Source: DATJLY01 sp035604615
GTDB lineage: Bacteria; Pseudomonadota; Alphaproteobacteria; ATCC43930; CGMCC-115725
Direction: 5' to 3'
Assembly: GCA_035604615.1 (NCBI GenBank)
Contig: DATNID010000010.1
Span: forward strand, 55,930-119,929
Length of the DNA stretch: 64,000 bases
The notes under the pieces were generated by a model. That model did not search any database. It was not told the DNA's origin and saw nothing but the letters and a program-made list of their open reading frames with translations. Both the position numbers and the translations under genes were made by a program. Positions 41,137 to 50,639 of the stretch are shown piece after piece. Numbering within the stretch: the first letter of the stretch is position 1; each line of letters opens with the position of its first letter.

Positions 41137-42765
41137 ATGGGAAGAGATGGGACGAGGCGCGTGCAGGAAATTCCGGTGCTGATTGCGGGCGGCGGACCGG
41201 TCGGGCTTGGCCTCGCGATCGAGCTGGGATTGCGCGGCGTCGGCACGCTCCTGGTCGAGACGCGCGACGGCAACATCGCGGTTCCCAAGATGTCGAACGT
41301 CCATGTCCGCAGCATGGAGTTCTGCCGCCGCTGGGGCATCGCCGACCGCGTCATCGCCGCCGGCTGGCCGCCGCATCATCCGCTCGACATGATCTACGTC
41401 ACCACCATGACCGGCTACGAGCTGGGCCGCACCCGCATCCCGTCCTATGCGGCGCAGCCCCATCATCCGTTCTCGCCGGTGCGCGACCGCCACTGCCCGC
41501 AGCTCTATTTCGACCCGATCCTGCGCGATTTCGCGCGCACCCTCGACGGCGTCAGCTTGCGCTATTTCACCCGCTTCGAATCGTTCGAGGCCGACGCCGA
41601 CGGCGTCACCGCGACCGTGGTCGACGTGAAGACCGGCGATAAATCGCAAATTCGCGCGCGCTACCTGGTCGGCTGCGACGGCGCGCAGAGCACGGTGCGC
41701 GAGCAGTTGGGGATCGGCCTTGGCGGCGCCGGCAAGCTCGATCTCTCGGTCACCATCTTCATCCGCTCATCCGAGCTGGGGCTGATGCACGACAAGGGCT
41801 GGTGCCGGCTCACCCGCTTCGTCGACGCGACCGGCTGCTGGTCCGAGCTCATCGCCATCGACGGCAAGGAGCTGTGGCGCCTCACCGTGCTGACCGGGCT
41901 CGACGACAGTTTCGATCCGGATGACTGCGTGCGGCGCATCGGCGGCAGGCCGTTCGCCTACGAAATCATCTCGGTGCTGCGCTGGTACCGGCTCGAATTC
42001 GTCGCCGATCATTATCGCGAGGGCCGCGTGTTCCTGGCCGGGGATTCGGCGCATCAGAACTCGCCGACCGGCGGGCTCGGCATGAACACGGGCCTCGCCG
42101 ACGCGGTCGATCTCGGCTGGAAGCTCGCCGCTTCGCTCGAGGGCTGGGGCGGGGAGGGGCTGCTCGATTCCTACGAGATCGAGCGCCGTCCGGTGGCGGT
42201 GCGCAACACGACCTATTGCACCGATCAGTTCTACGACGCGGTCGGAACGCCGGGCGATCCCGCGCTCGACGACGCGACGCCGGAAGGGGAACGCGCGCGC
42301 CAGCATTCGCGCGCCGCGATCGCCGAGAGCCACAGCATCACCACCTTCATGGCGAGCTACACCTTGCGGCTGGGCTTCTGCTACGAGGGTTCGCCGGTGA
42401 TCTGTTCCGACCCCGCCTTGCCGCCGCTGGACTATGAAGCGAATTATCGCCAGTCGGCGCGGCCCGGCGTGCGCGCGCCCCATGTCTGGCTCGCCGACGG
42501 ACGCTCGAGCCTCGATCTCTTCGGCGACGGGTTCGTCCTGCTGCGCTTGGGCGCCGCGCCGCCCTCGGGCGAGGCGATCGCGGCGGCGGCTTCGCGCGCC
42601 GGCGTGCCGCTCAAGCTGGTCACGCTCGACAATGAGGAGATGGCGCGCCTGTGCGCGTTCCCGCTGGTGCTGGTGCGCCCGGACGGGCATGTGGCGTGGC
42701 GCGGCGACGCGGCGCCGGCCGACGCGGGCCCGCTCATCGACCGCGTCCGCGGCGCCCAAGGTTGA
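41137..42765 (+). CDS. FAD-dependent aromatic hydroxylase (MhpA-like)
   Basis: The product, about 542 residues, has GGGPVG near its start, YLVGCDGAQSTVREQLG (about 180-196) and FLAGDSAHQNSPTGGLGMNT (about 292-311), the three flavin motifs, and a C-terminal thioredoxin-like domain. It resembles the enzyme at 30672 in layout but is distinct in sequence. The start is uncertain: the ATG at 41137 (used here) and a GTG at 41161 both fit, with GAGG only near the GTG. A spacer of 277 bases without a gene follows. A phenol hydroxylation role is expected. Confidence 0.85.
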   Translation: MGRDGTRRVQEIPVLIAGGGPVGLGLAIELGLRGVGTLLVETRDGNIAVPKMSNVHVRSMEFCRRWGIADRVIAAGWPPHHPLDMIYVTTMTGYELGRTRIPSYAAQPHHPFSPVRDRHCPQLYFDPILRDFARTLDGVSLRYFTRFESFEADADGVTATVVDVKTGDKSQIRARYLVGCDGAQSTVREQLGIGLGGAGKLDLSVTIFIRSSELGLMHDKGWCRLTRFVDATGCWSELIAIDGKELWRLTVLTGLDDSFDPDDCVRRIGGRPFAYEIISVLRWYRLEFVADHYREGRVFLAGDSAHQNSPTGGLGMNTGLADAVDLGWKLAASLEGWGGEGLLDSYEIERRPVAVRNTTYCTDQFYDAVGTPGDPALDDATPEGERARQHSRAAIAESHSITTFMASYTLRLGFCYEGSPVICSDPALPPLDYEANYRQSARPGVRAPHVWLADGRSSLDLFGDGFVLLRLGAAPPSGEAIAAAASRAGVPLKLVTLDNEEMARLCAFPLVLVRPDGHVAWRGDAAPADAGPLIDRVRGAQG

Positions 42766-43042
42766 AACCTAATCGGCGTGGCCATCGTCCGTGACCGGAA
42801 CAGGCGGCACGCGCATAATCGGACCGGAATTTTGCACCCCTTGACCGGTGCTGAAGGCGCTGTGGACGTTCGCCGCGCTCCGCCGGAGGGCAGCTCGTGA
42901 TCCGTCTCGGATCTCGTCGGCTGCGGGCTGCCGCCTGTTCGGCCAACGTCAATTCACAATCAATTTCACGGTATCGACGTTGCGGGAAAGTCGGTCTTTC
43001 TCGTTCAACGTGTCGATCCGCGGCGGAGCTCGGCTGGTGTCT

Positions 43043-43957
43043 TCAGGCGACCTGCCGCTCGCCCTTGAGCTCCATTTCAATGTCCGCGACGAGCGGCAAT
43101 GACAGGATGAAGAAGGTGCCGCCGGTCTCCGTCCCGATCTCCTTCACCTCGGCGCCGCCGTGCGGAATGAACATGTAGGTGCCGCGGTCCGCCGTCTTGC
43201 CGCCCAGCCACGTCTTGCCGTCATAGGTGATAGAGCCGTCGATCAGGTAGAAAATCTCGGCGTCCTCGCTGCGATGAGCGGGGATGCGCGCGCCGGGCGC
43301 GAGCCGCATCAGCCGCGCGGCGGAGCGCCGCTCGCCGAAGGTGCCGAGATGCTTGTGCTCCACGCCGGCGAGCTTCCGGTCCATCACCCAGCGCGCGTTA
43401 TCCCCCTTCATGACGATCGGCGATGCGAAGCGCGGGGGCGGGTAGCGAAACTTCTGCCCGGCCGCCTCTTCCCAGCACGCGGCGTGGCCATCCTTGTTGA
43501 TCTTTCGGCCGTTCGGGAGGATCTGAGTATAGATGCCGTTGGCAAAGATTCCGCCCTTCGCCGTCAGCCGCTTGCGCGCCGCCTGCAGCTCGGCATGGGT
43601 CTCGTAGGGGATGCCTTCGGGGCCTTGGAACTGCAGGCCGAGACCGGTGCTCGGCATCTTCTGCAATTGCGGGCCGTACGAGACGCCCTCGGGATAGAAG
43701 CCGCATTCGCCCGGCTTCAGATAGCCGTCCTTGATCTGGCGATCGCCGTCGAGCGCGTAGCGGAATTGGTCGAAGGCGTGCTTGTGCCGCGGGGTCGCGT
43801 ATCCCGTGTCGTAGGAGTTCCACGAGAATTCCAAAGCGGTGCCGGGGACGCCGGTCTCGAGCGGAAACTGCTTGTAGGTCGCCCGCCCTTCGCGAGCGCC
43901 TCCTGATCCCATGGGCTCGACATCGGTGATGCTCATGATGATGACGGGACGCGCCAT
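43043..43957 (-). CDS. Bicupin protein
   Basis: The 304-residue protein has two cupin domains. The first shows YATPRHKHAFDQFRYALDG (about 53-71), with a His-x-His pair and a Gln/Arg region; the second shows IPAHRSEDAEIFYLIDGSITY (about 225-245). The metal set is incomplete in the first domain, so only one may bind iron. Such bicupins include gentisate-type dioxygenases, but the length and motifs do not match them closely, so the function is open. AGGGAG precedes the ATG. Spacers of about 100 bases isolate it. Confidence 0.8.
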   Translation of the reverse strand: MARPVIIMSITDVEPMGSGGAREGRATYKQFPLETGVPGTALEFSWNSYDTGYATPRHKHAFDQFRYALDGDRQIKDGYLKPGECGFYPEGVSYGPQLQKMPSTGLGLQFQGPEGIPYETHAELQAARKRLTAKGGIFANGIYTQILPNGRKINKDGHAACWEEAAGQKFRYPPPRFASPIVMKGDNARWVMDRKLAGVEHKHLGTFGERRSAARLMRLAPGARIPAHRSEDAEIFYLIDGSITYDGKTWLGGKTADRGTYMFIPHGGAEVKEIGTETGGTFFILSLPLVADIEMELKGERQVA

Positions 43958-44066
43958 GATTTCGTTCTCCCTTGGACACCAGCGTCGGGAGCAGGGTGCT
44001 GCCTGTCGCCAATCGAGTCAAGCCGACCGGGCACATGTCCAACGGGAGTGATGTCCACGCCTGTAT

Positions 44067-44834
44067 TCAGGGATTACCGGGCGGCGGAGCGCCGGACAAT
44101 TCCGCGTCGCTGAGTCCAAGAAGGACTCGAGTTGCGTCGGGATCGCCGAGGTCGCGTGCACGCTGATACCAGCGGACAGCCGTGTCAGGATCGCCAAGCA
44201 TGCCCCTTACCCCAAGCGCCGAGAGAAAGCCGGCGTTGTAGGTCCTCCCGACCAGGTATGCGGCGTGGGCATTCCCTGTCTCTGCGGCGCGCTCGAAATA
44301 CAATCGAGCGGATGCGATGTCTCCGGTCTTCAAGAGGCCGTTTCCAAGCGTGACGAGATCGTCTCCTTGGGGCGCGGGCCGCGCGGCTTCCGTCGGAACG
44401 ACGCTGGGTGGTGCCGGGGGCGCCACTGGCATCGCCGGAGCGGCTTCCGTCGGAGCGACGCTGGGCGGGGCCGGAGGCGCCACTGGCATCGCCGGGGCGG
44501 CTTTAATCGAACCCCGCTCGGTCGGCAGGTGAAGCAAGAAAGCCCTTGCGGAGAGCACGAGCCCGACACAGCCGAACGCGATGGACAGCCACCGCGCCAC
44601 CGATCGTAGCTTCGGCAAAAGCCTCTCGCCGCGGCTTGCACGGAATGCGGGTGCCTCGGACCTCGACGGCGCAGTCACCGGCGGCACATCGTCGCTGGAT
44701 TCGTGGTTCTGTGCAGAAGACTTGGCGACGACAAGATGTGGGATCGTCAATGAAGGCAGAGCAACGCTCTTGGGTCGCTGCATTTGGAGCCGGTCCATTG
44801 CGCGCAGGACGAGCCTGTCGGGGCGGTCTGTCAT
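44067..44834 (-). CDS. Membrane-anchored Sel1-like repeat protein
   Basis: The 255-residue protein has a polar N-terminus, a membrane span at about residues 83-105 (SIAFGCVGLVLSARAFLLHL), a Pro/Ala-rich linker of two 19-residue repeats (APAMPVAPPAPPS), then about two Sel1/TPR-type helical repeats (GDIASARLYFERAAETGNAH and TAVRWYQRARDLGDPDA). Such proteins act as scaffolds in the envelope. The ATG at 44834 is preferred to a GTG 12 bases earlier. The C-terminus is on the outside if the usual orientation applies. No partner gene is adjacent. Confidence 0.75.
   Translation of the reverse strand: MTDRPDRLVLRAMDRLQMQRPKSVALPSLTIPHLVVAKSSAQNHESSDDVPPVTAPSRSEAPAFRASRGERLLPKLRSVARWLSIAFGCVGLVLSARAFLLHLPTERGSIKAAPAMPVAPPAPPSVAPTEAAPAMPVAPPAPPSVVPTEAARPAPQGDDLVTLGNGLLKTGDIASARLYFERAAETGNAHAAYLVGRTYNAGFLSALGVRGMLGDPDTAVRWYQRARDLGDPDATRVLLGLSDAELSGAPPPGNP
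44385..44498. repeat. 57-bp tandem repeat inside the Sel1-like gene
   Basis: Two 57-base units (44385-44441 and 44442-44498), nearly identical, encode the two Pro/Ala-rich 19-residue repeats of the linker. They are in frame, so a change in copy number would only lengthen or shorten the spacer between membrane anchor and Sel1 domain. Only part of a third unit follows. Confidence 0.85.
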
Positions 44835-45272
44835 CGGCACTATCACCTTCCCGCATGATCGGTCGCGGCGTCAGGCGCTTTGCCTCTCACATGGCCCCGG
44901 CCCGGCTACCCTCCGGAGGGTGAGCAAAAAACGGGCCATTCTGCGCTAACATAATGAAATCAATTACATATTCTCTGCGCGGAGATGGTTGCGCCTGGCT
45001 ATTGTAAAGTTTCCTGACCGAGCTCCCGCGAATTGCAAATGTATGAAGACCGCCGATCGGCCTGGTAACGGATCGTCAGCGTTAACCCTGCAGAATGCTC
45101 TTGCGCCAGCCCATTCCCCTCAATGCGGCGGGCGTAATTGGTGCGTGGCCCCGCCGCGCAGACGCGTGCGGCGGGGCCATTGCTTCATCGATCTGTCGGC
45201 GGGCGGCTGCCTTGAGTACCGGGATGCAGCGCCGCATCGCAGGAGGGCATGATCCACTCGCTGCCGATGACT
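44835..45272. other. Intergenic region with hairpin
   Basis: No gene is supported in these 438 bases. The part from about 44940 to 45060 is clearly AT-rich, unlike the rest of this region, and may hold the promoter of the Sel1-like gene. A perfect 12-bp stem, TGGCCCCGCCGC (45146-45157) with its complement (45168-45179) around ten bases, follows. It sits downstream of the - strand MFS gene and lacks a T-tract, so it may be a transcript-end hairpin for the operon ending at 45273. Confidence 0.5.
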
Positions 45273-46478
45273 CTAGGCGGGGGCTCCCGGCAGGATGCGG
45301 CGGCTGGCCCACACCGCGAGCAGCGAATAGAGCGCGATGACGAGCGCCATCGGCAGCGCGGTCTCGCCGCCGATCGCGCCGACCACGATGGCGGTGAAGG
45401 CGGCGAGGCTCGACTGCGTCGCGCCGAGGAGCGCCGAGGCCGAGCCCGCCTGGTGCCGGAACGACGACATCGCCAGCGCCGTCGTGTTGGGATAGACGAA
45501 GCCGATGGTGGCGAGATAGCAGAACAGCGGCAGCGCGATCTCCCACGCGCCGGCCGGGCCGGCGAGCGCCATCGCGAGCAGCGACGCGGCGGCGGCGAAC
45601 TGCACCAGGAGCGCGGTGCGGAACATCTGCTCCGGACGCCGCCAGCGCAGCAGCAGCCGGTTCACTTGCGCCCCCGAGACGATGGCGAAGGAATTGAGCC
45701 CGAACAGCAGCGCGTACTGGCCGGGCGTGAAGCCGAAATGGCCGATGAAGACGAACGACGATCCGGCGATATAGGCGAACATCCCGCCCATGCCGAACGC
45801 GCCCGGCACGACATAGGCGAGGAAACGCCGGTCCCGGCCGATCATGCGATAGCGTACCAGCACCTCGCCGAACGCAATGGGCGAGGTCGAGCCCCTGGGC
45901 TTGGTCTCGGGGAGCCGCAAGCCCGCCGCAACGAGACAGGCGAAGCCGAAGGCGGCCAGCGCCCAGAAGATCGCGTCCCAGCCGAACCACACCAGGAGAT
46001 AGGCCCCGACACTGGGCGCCACGACCGGCGCCACGCCCATCACCATGGTCAGCATGGCGAAGACCCGTGCCGCCTCGCGCGCCTCGAACAGGTCGCTCAC
46101 CACGGCGCGCGCGATGACGATGCCGGCGCAGGCGCCCACCGCCTGGACGAAGCGCAACGCCGCGACCGCGGCGATCGACGGCGCCAGGCTGCAGCCGAGC
46201 GAGGCGAGCACATAGAGTGACATGCCGATATAGAGCGGCAGCTTGCGGCCGTGGCGGTCGGCGATCGGCCCATAGAACGCCTGGCCCAGCGCGAAGCCGA
46301 TGAAATAAGTTGTGAGGGTGAGCTGGACCGCTTCCGCCGAGGCGGCGAAGGCGCGCTGCAACGCCGGCATCGCCGGCACGTAGATGTCGGTGGTGAGCGG
46401 CGCGAAGGCGGTGAGCGCGCCCAGCAGCAGGAACAGCTCGAGGCGCCTGGGCCGTGTGGCCTCGACAGTGGCGGTCAT
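45273..46478 (-). CDS. MFS exporter, Bcr/CflA family
   Basis: The 401-residue protein has 12 spans and the Bcr/CflA signatures: LTTDIYVPAMPAL in the first span, YGPIADRHGRKLPLYIG as motif A, and RFVQAVGACAGIVIARAVV in the fourth span. Such carriers pump out drugs or metabolites with protons. It is the last gene of the unit starting with the MFS gene at 50441, 27 bases after the class II aldolase gene. It may remove a toxic intermediate of that pathway. Confidence 0.88.
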   Translation of the reverse strand: MTATVEATRPRRLELFLLLGALTAFAPLTTDIYVPAMPALQRAFAASAEAVQLTLTTYFIGFALGQAFYGPIADRHGRKLPLYIGMSLYVLASLGCSLAPSIAAVAALRFVQAVGACAGIVIARAVVSDLFEAREAARVFAMLTMVMGVAPVVAPSVGAYLLVWFGWDAIFWALAAFGFACLVAAGLRLPETKPRGSTSPIAFGEVLVRYRMIGRDRRFLAYVVPGAFGMGGMFAYIAGSSFVFIGHFGFTPGQYALLFGLNSFAIVSGAQVNRLLLRWRRPEQMFRTALLVQFAAAASLLAMALAGPAGAWEIALPLFCYLATIGFVYPNTTALAMSSFRHQAGSASALLGATQSSLAAFTAIVVGAIGGETALPMALVIALYSLLAVWASRRILPGAPA

Positions 46479-46505
46479 GTCGCGCTCGCTCGGTCGAAGG
46501 ATGCA

Positions 46506-47237
46506 CTACCGGCGGTGACGCTCGGCCTGTTCTCTCCACATGGCCCAACTGCGCTGCAAGCCCTCGCGGCCGCGGGTGGCGCCCATGCGGCCGATCGCCG
46601 CCGCCTCGTCTGCGGAGACGTAGTTGATCGGCCCGCCGATGGCGATCGCCTGCATCTGCAGGCGCGCGTTGATCTCGGTATATATCGCGCGCGACACCAC
46701 CTCGCGCAGCTCCGATCCCACCACCACGTTGCCGTGCCCGCGCAGCAGCGCCACCGCGCCGCTGCCCAAGGTGCGGGCGAGCGCCTTGCCGAGCTCGGCG
46801 GTGCTGATGAGCAGGTCCGAGGCGGCGACCAGATCGCGGATCTCGAACACCGGCACGCCCAAGGCGAGGAACGCGGCGGTGCCCGAGACCGGCTGCATCG
46901 GCTTGGTGGTGACGCCGAACGGGATCACCGCCGGCGAATGGCTGTGCACCACGGCATTGGCGTCGCCGCGGGAGCGGTAGATCTCGGCGTGGATGAAGCG
47001 CTCGATATAGACCGCGTGCCGCGTCGCCTCGACCGCCTTGCCGTCGAGATCGAAGGTCAGGATGTCGTCCGCCGCGACCAGGCCCGGCGCCAAGGCGCGC
47101 GCCATGAGGAAGCGCTGCGGGTCGCGCGGATCGCGCACGCTGACATGGCCCAGCCCGTCCAGCACTTGCTGGTCGTAAAGGACGTGATTGGCGGCGACGA
47201 GGTCGGCGAGGAGTTCGCCGAGCGCGGGATCGGTCAT
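46506..47237 (-). CDS. Class II aldolase/adducin-family protein (cytosolic)
   Basis: The 243-residue protein has the zinc-binding HSH of VVHSHSPAVIPFG (about 96-108) and the third His in LLRGHGNVVVG (about 160-170), with FIHAEIYRSR as the preceding helix. Members act on sugar phosphates, or serve as decarboxylases and hydrolases on aromatic acids. The ATG at 47237 has an AAGG site upstream. No signal peptide is present, in contrast to the neighbour upstream, with which it shares the fold and order of motifs. The stop of that gene is 11 bases away. Confidence 0.85.
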   Translation of the reverse strand: MTDPALGELLADLVAANHVLYDQQVLDGLGHVSVRDPRDPQRFLMARALAPGLVAADDILTFDLDGKAVEATRHAVYIERFIHAEIYRSRGDANAVVHSHSPAVIPFGVTTKPMQPVSGTAAFLALGVPVFEIRDLVAASDLLISTAELGKALARTLGSGAVALLRGHGNVVVGSELREVVSRAIYTEINARLQMQAIAIGGPINYVSADEAAAIGRMGATRGREGLQRSWAMWREQAERHRR

Positions 47238-47248
47238 GGTGATGCCTT

Positions 47249-48043
47249 CTAGCGGCTGTGGCGCTCGGCCTGGGCCTTCCACATGTCCCAGGTGCGGTCG
47301 CCGCCGCCGGTGATGTTGGGGCTGTTGGCGACGGTCTCCTGGTTCTTGATCTCCTGCGGCGAAAGCCAGGTGATGTGCGAACCGAGCGACAGCGCCTGCA
47401 TCTCGAGCCTTGCGGCGATTTCGGTGTAGATGGCGTTCGACACTGCCTGGCGCACGCCGCGGCCGACCACCGTGTCGCCATGGGCGCGCATCAGCACCAC
47501 GGTGCCGTTACCCAGCGTCTTGGCCAGCGCCTTGCCGAGCTCCGGCGTGTTGATGAGGAACCCGAACGTGCCGCCGGCCGCGGCCGCATCGAACACCGGC
47601 GCGCCGTCGCCCAGGAACGATCCGGTCATCACCATCGCCCGGAGCGGCGTCTGGCTGACGCCGAACGGCAGCACGCCCGGCGAATGGCTGTGCACCACCG
47701 CCATCACGTCGGGCCGGGCGCGGTAGACCTCGGCATGGATGAAGCGCTCGACATAGGGGCGGCGTCCGCGCGCATCGATGGCCTTGCCGTCGAGATCGAA
47801 CTCCATGATGTCGTCGGCGGTGACCAGCCCGGGCGCCACCGCGCGCGCCATGAAGAAGTGGCCGGCGTTCTGCGGGTTGCGGCCGCTCAGATGGCCAAAC
47901 CCGTCGACCACCGCTTGGTCGTAGAGGATGTGGTTGCCGACCACGATATCCTCGATCAGCGCGGCGTTCGTCGGCGCGTCGGCGGCGCGGGCGGCGCCGA
48001 TCATTCCGAGCGCCACGGCGAACGCGACCAGCGATGATTTCAT
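47249..48043 (-). CDS. Class II aldolase/adducin-family protein with signal peptide
   Basis: The 264-residue protein starts with MKSSLVAFAVALGMIGAARA, a clear signal peptide with an ARA cleavage site at about residue 20. The mature part matches the cytosolic paralogue: FIHAEVYRAR, VVHSHSPGVLPFG (about 118-130) and RAHGDTVVG (about 181-189). Class II aldolases are nearly always cytosolic, so periplasmic export is unusual. Its start overlaps the stop of the extradiol-like gene (ATGA). It is probably a zinc enzyme or binding protein that handles a substrate before import. Confidence 0.85.
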   Translation of the reverse strand: MKSSLVAFAVALGMIGAARAADAPTNAALIEDIVVGNHILYDQAVVDGFGHLSGRNPQNAGHFFMARAVAPGLVTADDIMEFDLDGKAIDARGRRPYVERFIHAEVYRARPDVMAVVHSHSPGVLPFGVSQTPLRAMVMTGSFLGDGAPVFDAAAAGGTFGFLINTPELGKALAKTLGNGTVVLMRAHGDTVVGRGVRQAVSNAIYTEIAARLEMQALSLGSHITWLSPQEIKNQETVANSPNITGGGDRTWDMWKAQAERHSR

Positions 48044-49002
48044 AGGGCGCAGGCCTCGGCAAAGCTCGGCAGCGGCGTCGGCAGGACGCGCACCTTCCAT
48101 TCCGGCGCCGGCTCGTTGGCATGCCAGTCTGCGAGCCAATGATGATTGGCGAATCCCGGCTCCCACAGCTGCGGCTGCCACGCGTCGGTGAGATAGTCGC
48201 TGTCGCACATGTATTCGCACGAGCCGCCGGCCGGGCATTCGACATAGCAGAAGATGATCGAGGTGGCGCGGTGCCGCCCCAGCCCTTCCTTGCTGGCCCA
48301 GCCGCGGCGCTGCAGCTCGTTGACGCCGGTCATCATCTCGTCGATGTTCTCGACCCCGAACGCGACGTGGTTGAAGCGCGCCTCCTTGGCGCGGATGAAG
48401 AACAGGTTGTGATGGTCGTTGCGCCCGTCGCAGCGCATGAACACGCCGGCGTGGCGGATCATGTCGGTGATGCGGAAGTCGAGCCGCTTCACATAGAACG
48501 ACACGCCCTTGTCGACGTCGGGCACGAAGAAGACGGCATGGTGCAGCACTTGCGGGCGAGCGCGCCGGTACCATTTGCGCAGCTGGTTCCAGCGCCGGAT
48601 GGTGCCGAGCCCGTTCTCCAGCTGCGCCGGGTCCTGGGGCGGCGTGCGCTGGTAGAGGCGGAAGCCGATGCGCAGGCCGGCATCGTCGATCGTGTGGACG
48701 GTGCCGTCATTGTCGCGCCGCGCGGGACGGTCCTTGGCCATGTCGTCGGCGATCGCCTCGAGCGCGGCGCGGCTGTCGACGCCCCAGATCAGCTCGCGCG
48801 GGCCCGGCCCCGGCGCCCAAGGCGGCGGCAGCGACGGATCGTCCATCGCGCGGATCAGCACCGACGAGCCCTCGCCGAGCCGGAAATCGGCGCCCTTGTC
48901 GTCGCGCCGCTCGGCCACGAGGCCGAAATCGTCGAAGAAGCGCGTCGCCTTGGCCACGTCGTCGACGCCGTAGACCAGGCTCTCGATGCCGTTGATCGCC
49001 AT
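48040..49002 (-). CDS. VOC-family extradiol dioxygenase-like protein
   Basis: The 320-residue protein has two glyoxalase-fold modules. The C-terminal module has His in LHHAVFFVPD (about 152-161), His in FNHVAFGVEN (about 208-217) and Glu in CEYMCDSD (about 260-267), the expected metal triad of type I extradiol dioxygenases. The N-terminal module (residues 1-125) lacks it, as is usual. Conserved size and order support ring-cleavage of a catechol. It is coupled to the secreted aldolase gene downstream and lies 65 bases after an MFS gene. Confidence 0.82.
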   Translation of the reverse strand: MAINGIESLVYGVDDVAKATRFFDDFGLVAERRDDKGADFRLGEGSSVLIRAMDDPSLPPPWAPGPGPRELIWGVDSRAALEAIADDMAKDRPARRDNDGTVHTIDDAGLRIGFRLYQRTPPQDPAQLENGLGTIRRWNQLRKWYRRARPQVLHHAVFFVPDVDKGVSFYVKRLDFRITDMIRHAGVFMRCDGRNDHHNLFFIRAKEARFNHVAFGVENIDEMMTGVNELQRRGWASKEGLGRHRATSIIFCYVECPAGGSCEYMCDSDYLTDAWQPQLWEPGFANHHWLADWHANEPAPEWKVRVLPTPLPSFAEACAL

Positions 49003-49067
49003 TGCTCGGTCCTTTCGCGAGAACGCGCCGGAATCCTAGCCAGCCGCGCGCATCGAACGCAACGGGG

Positions 49068-50441
49068 TCACTCGCCCGCGGCGGCCGTCAGCGTCTCGCT
49101 TCTGCGGCGGAGCACGGCGCGGCTCATCCGCCACAGCGTGAAGATCGCCGCCGTCGAGATGAGCGGCGGCACGGCGGCAATCGCATAGATGCTCGGCACC
49201 GCGAGCCCCATTGCCACCACCGCGCCGCCGAGGATGGGGCCGAGGATCGAGCCGATGCGCCCGACGCCCAACGTCATGCCGACGCCGGTCGCCCGCATCG
49301 CCGTCGGATAGAGTATCGCGGCGAAGCCGTTCATGCCGTTCTGCGTCCCCATCACGCCCGCGCCCATCAATGCCGCGACGATGAACATGGTCGGACCCGC
49401 GCCGATCGAGATCCCGAACGCGGCGACCGCGAACACGCCCAGCACATGCGCCGGCAGCAGCGCCGCCGGCGGTCCCAAGCGGTCCATGCCGAACGCGGTG
49501 ACCAGCCCGCCGAGGATGGCGCCGATCTGCATCACCATCGAGACGTTGAGCGCGCGGTCGAGCGCGATGCCGGAATTGTGCAGCAAGGTCGGCGTCCAGC
49601 TCGACAGGAAGATCAGCTCCATGATGTTCATGGTGAAGATCAGCCACAGCAGCAGCGTCACCGGCGCCCGTCCCTCGCGGAAGAGGTCGCGCACCGGCGT
49701 GCGCGTCGCCGGCCGCTCCGTGGTCGTGAAGACCGTGTCGTCGCCGAACCGCCAGCGCCGGTCGATGCGCCCAAGCTCGGCGCGGATCGTCGGGCTGCGC
49801 GGCCGGCGCAGCGCCAGGAAGCGCAAGGATTCCGGCAGCACCGGCAGCGACAGCAGCGCCACCGCGACCGGCACCGCGCCGCCGATGATGAGCACGATCT
49901 GCCAGCCATAGGCAGGAATGAGCTGAGCCGACAGCCCGGCGCCGATCGAGGCGCCGACCGCGTAGCCCGAATAGAACGCGATCACCGTGAGGGAGCGGAC
50001 CCTGGCCGGCGCGAACTCGGCGCCAAGCGCGATGGCGTTGGGCATGACGGCGGCGAGCCCGAGGCCGCACACCAGGCGCCATGTCAGGAACTCCATCGGT
50101 CCCGACGCGAGCGCGCCCATGAGCGAGGCCGCGCCCATCACCACCGTGCCGCCGAGCATCATCAGCCGTCGCCCGTGGCGATCGGCGAGCGGGCCGATGA
50201 TGAGCGAGCCCAGGATCGCGCTGATGCCGCTGCCGGTGAAGATGAGCGACAGCGTCGCCGGCGTGAGGTGCCACAGCCGCGCCAGGCTGGGCGCGACATA
50301 GGCGATCTCCATGCCGTCATAGCCGTCGAGCATCAGCATCAGGCCGCACAGCACAACGACGACCACCTGACGGCGGCTGAACCGGCCGTCGTCGAGGAGC
50401 CGCGCGATGTCGATCGGGTTCGCTTGCGCCAACGCTTCCAT
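49068..50441 (-). CDS. MFS transporter, aromatic acid:H+ symporter type
   Basis: The 457-residue protein has 12 spans and the AAHS motif LDGYDGMEIAYV in the first span, plus GPLADRHGRRLMMLGG as motif A. The second half repeats the fold with GATAFGMDRLGPP-like spacing. It begins a - strand unit with the extradiol-like protein, two class II aldolases and a Bcr/CflA exporter. It probably brings in an aromatic acid. Its start codon has AGGGGG immediately upstream, at an unusually short distance. A 198-base spacer, in which no gene is supported, separates it from the divergent phosphoesterase gene. Confidence 0.88.
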   Translation of the reverse strand: MEALAQANPIDIARLLDDGRFSRRQVVVVVLCGLMLMLDGYDGMEIAYVAPSLARLWHLTPATLSLIFTGSGISAILGSLIIGPLADRHGRRLMMLGGTVVMGAASLMGALASGPMEFLTWRLVCGLGLAAVMPNAIALGAEFAPARVRSLTVIAFYSGYAVGASIGAGLSAQLIPAYGWQIVLIIGGAVPVAVALLSLPVLPESLRFLALRRPRSPTIRAELGRIDRRWRFGDDTVFTTTERPATRTPVRDLFREGRAPVTLLLWLIFTMNIMELIFLSSWTPTLLHNSGIALDRALNVSMVMQIGAILGGLVTAFGMDRLGPPAALLPAHVLGVFAVAAFGISIGAGPTMFIVAALMGAGVMGTQNGMNGFAAILYPTAMRATGVGMTLGVGRIGSILGPILGGAVVAMGLAVPSIYAIAAVPPLISTAAIFTLWRMSRAVLRRRSETLTAAAGE

Positions 50442-50639
50442 CCCCCCTATGCCGCCGTCCGGCGCGTCACGCCGTGACCGCGAGCCGCACCGGCGCCGCC
50501 ACCCTGCCGTCGTGGCTCTTCCGCCAGTCGCCGCTCTCGGACATGGTCTCCAGCCGTCGATCCCGTGGCGCGGCAGTTCTAGCCAAAAACCCCGTCGGGG
50601 GATAGCGGCTCGGCGGCCGACGCTCTATCCTGCGGCCCC

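Noticed and set aside
42766..43042. Possible insertion-sequence remnant in the spacer after the FAD hydroxylase gene
   Set aside because: TTTTGCACCCC and a CCGGT repeat-like piece looked IS-like, but there are no terminal inverted repeats, no target duplication and no transposase frame.
45082..47481. Open - strand frame of about 800 codons covering the Bcr/CflA and class II aldolase region
   Set aside because: It is a different frame of the same strand with low-complexity Arg-rich translation; the annotated genes in that area have domain motifs and ribosome sites.
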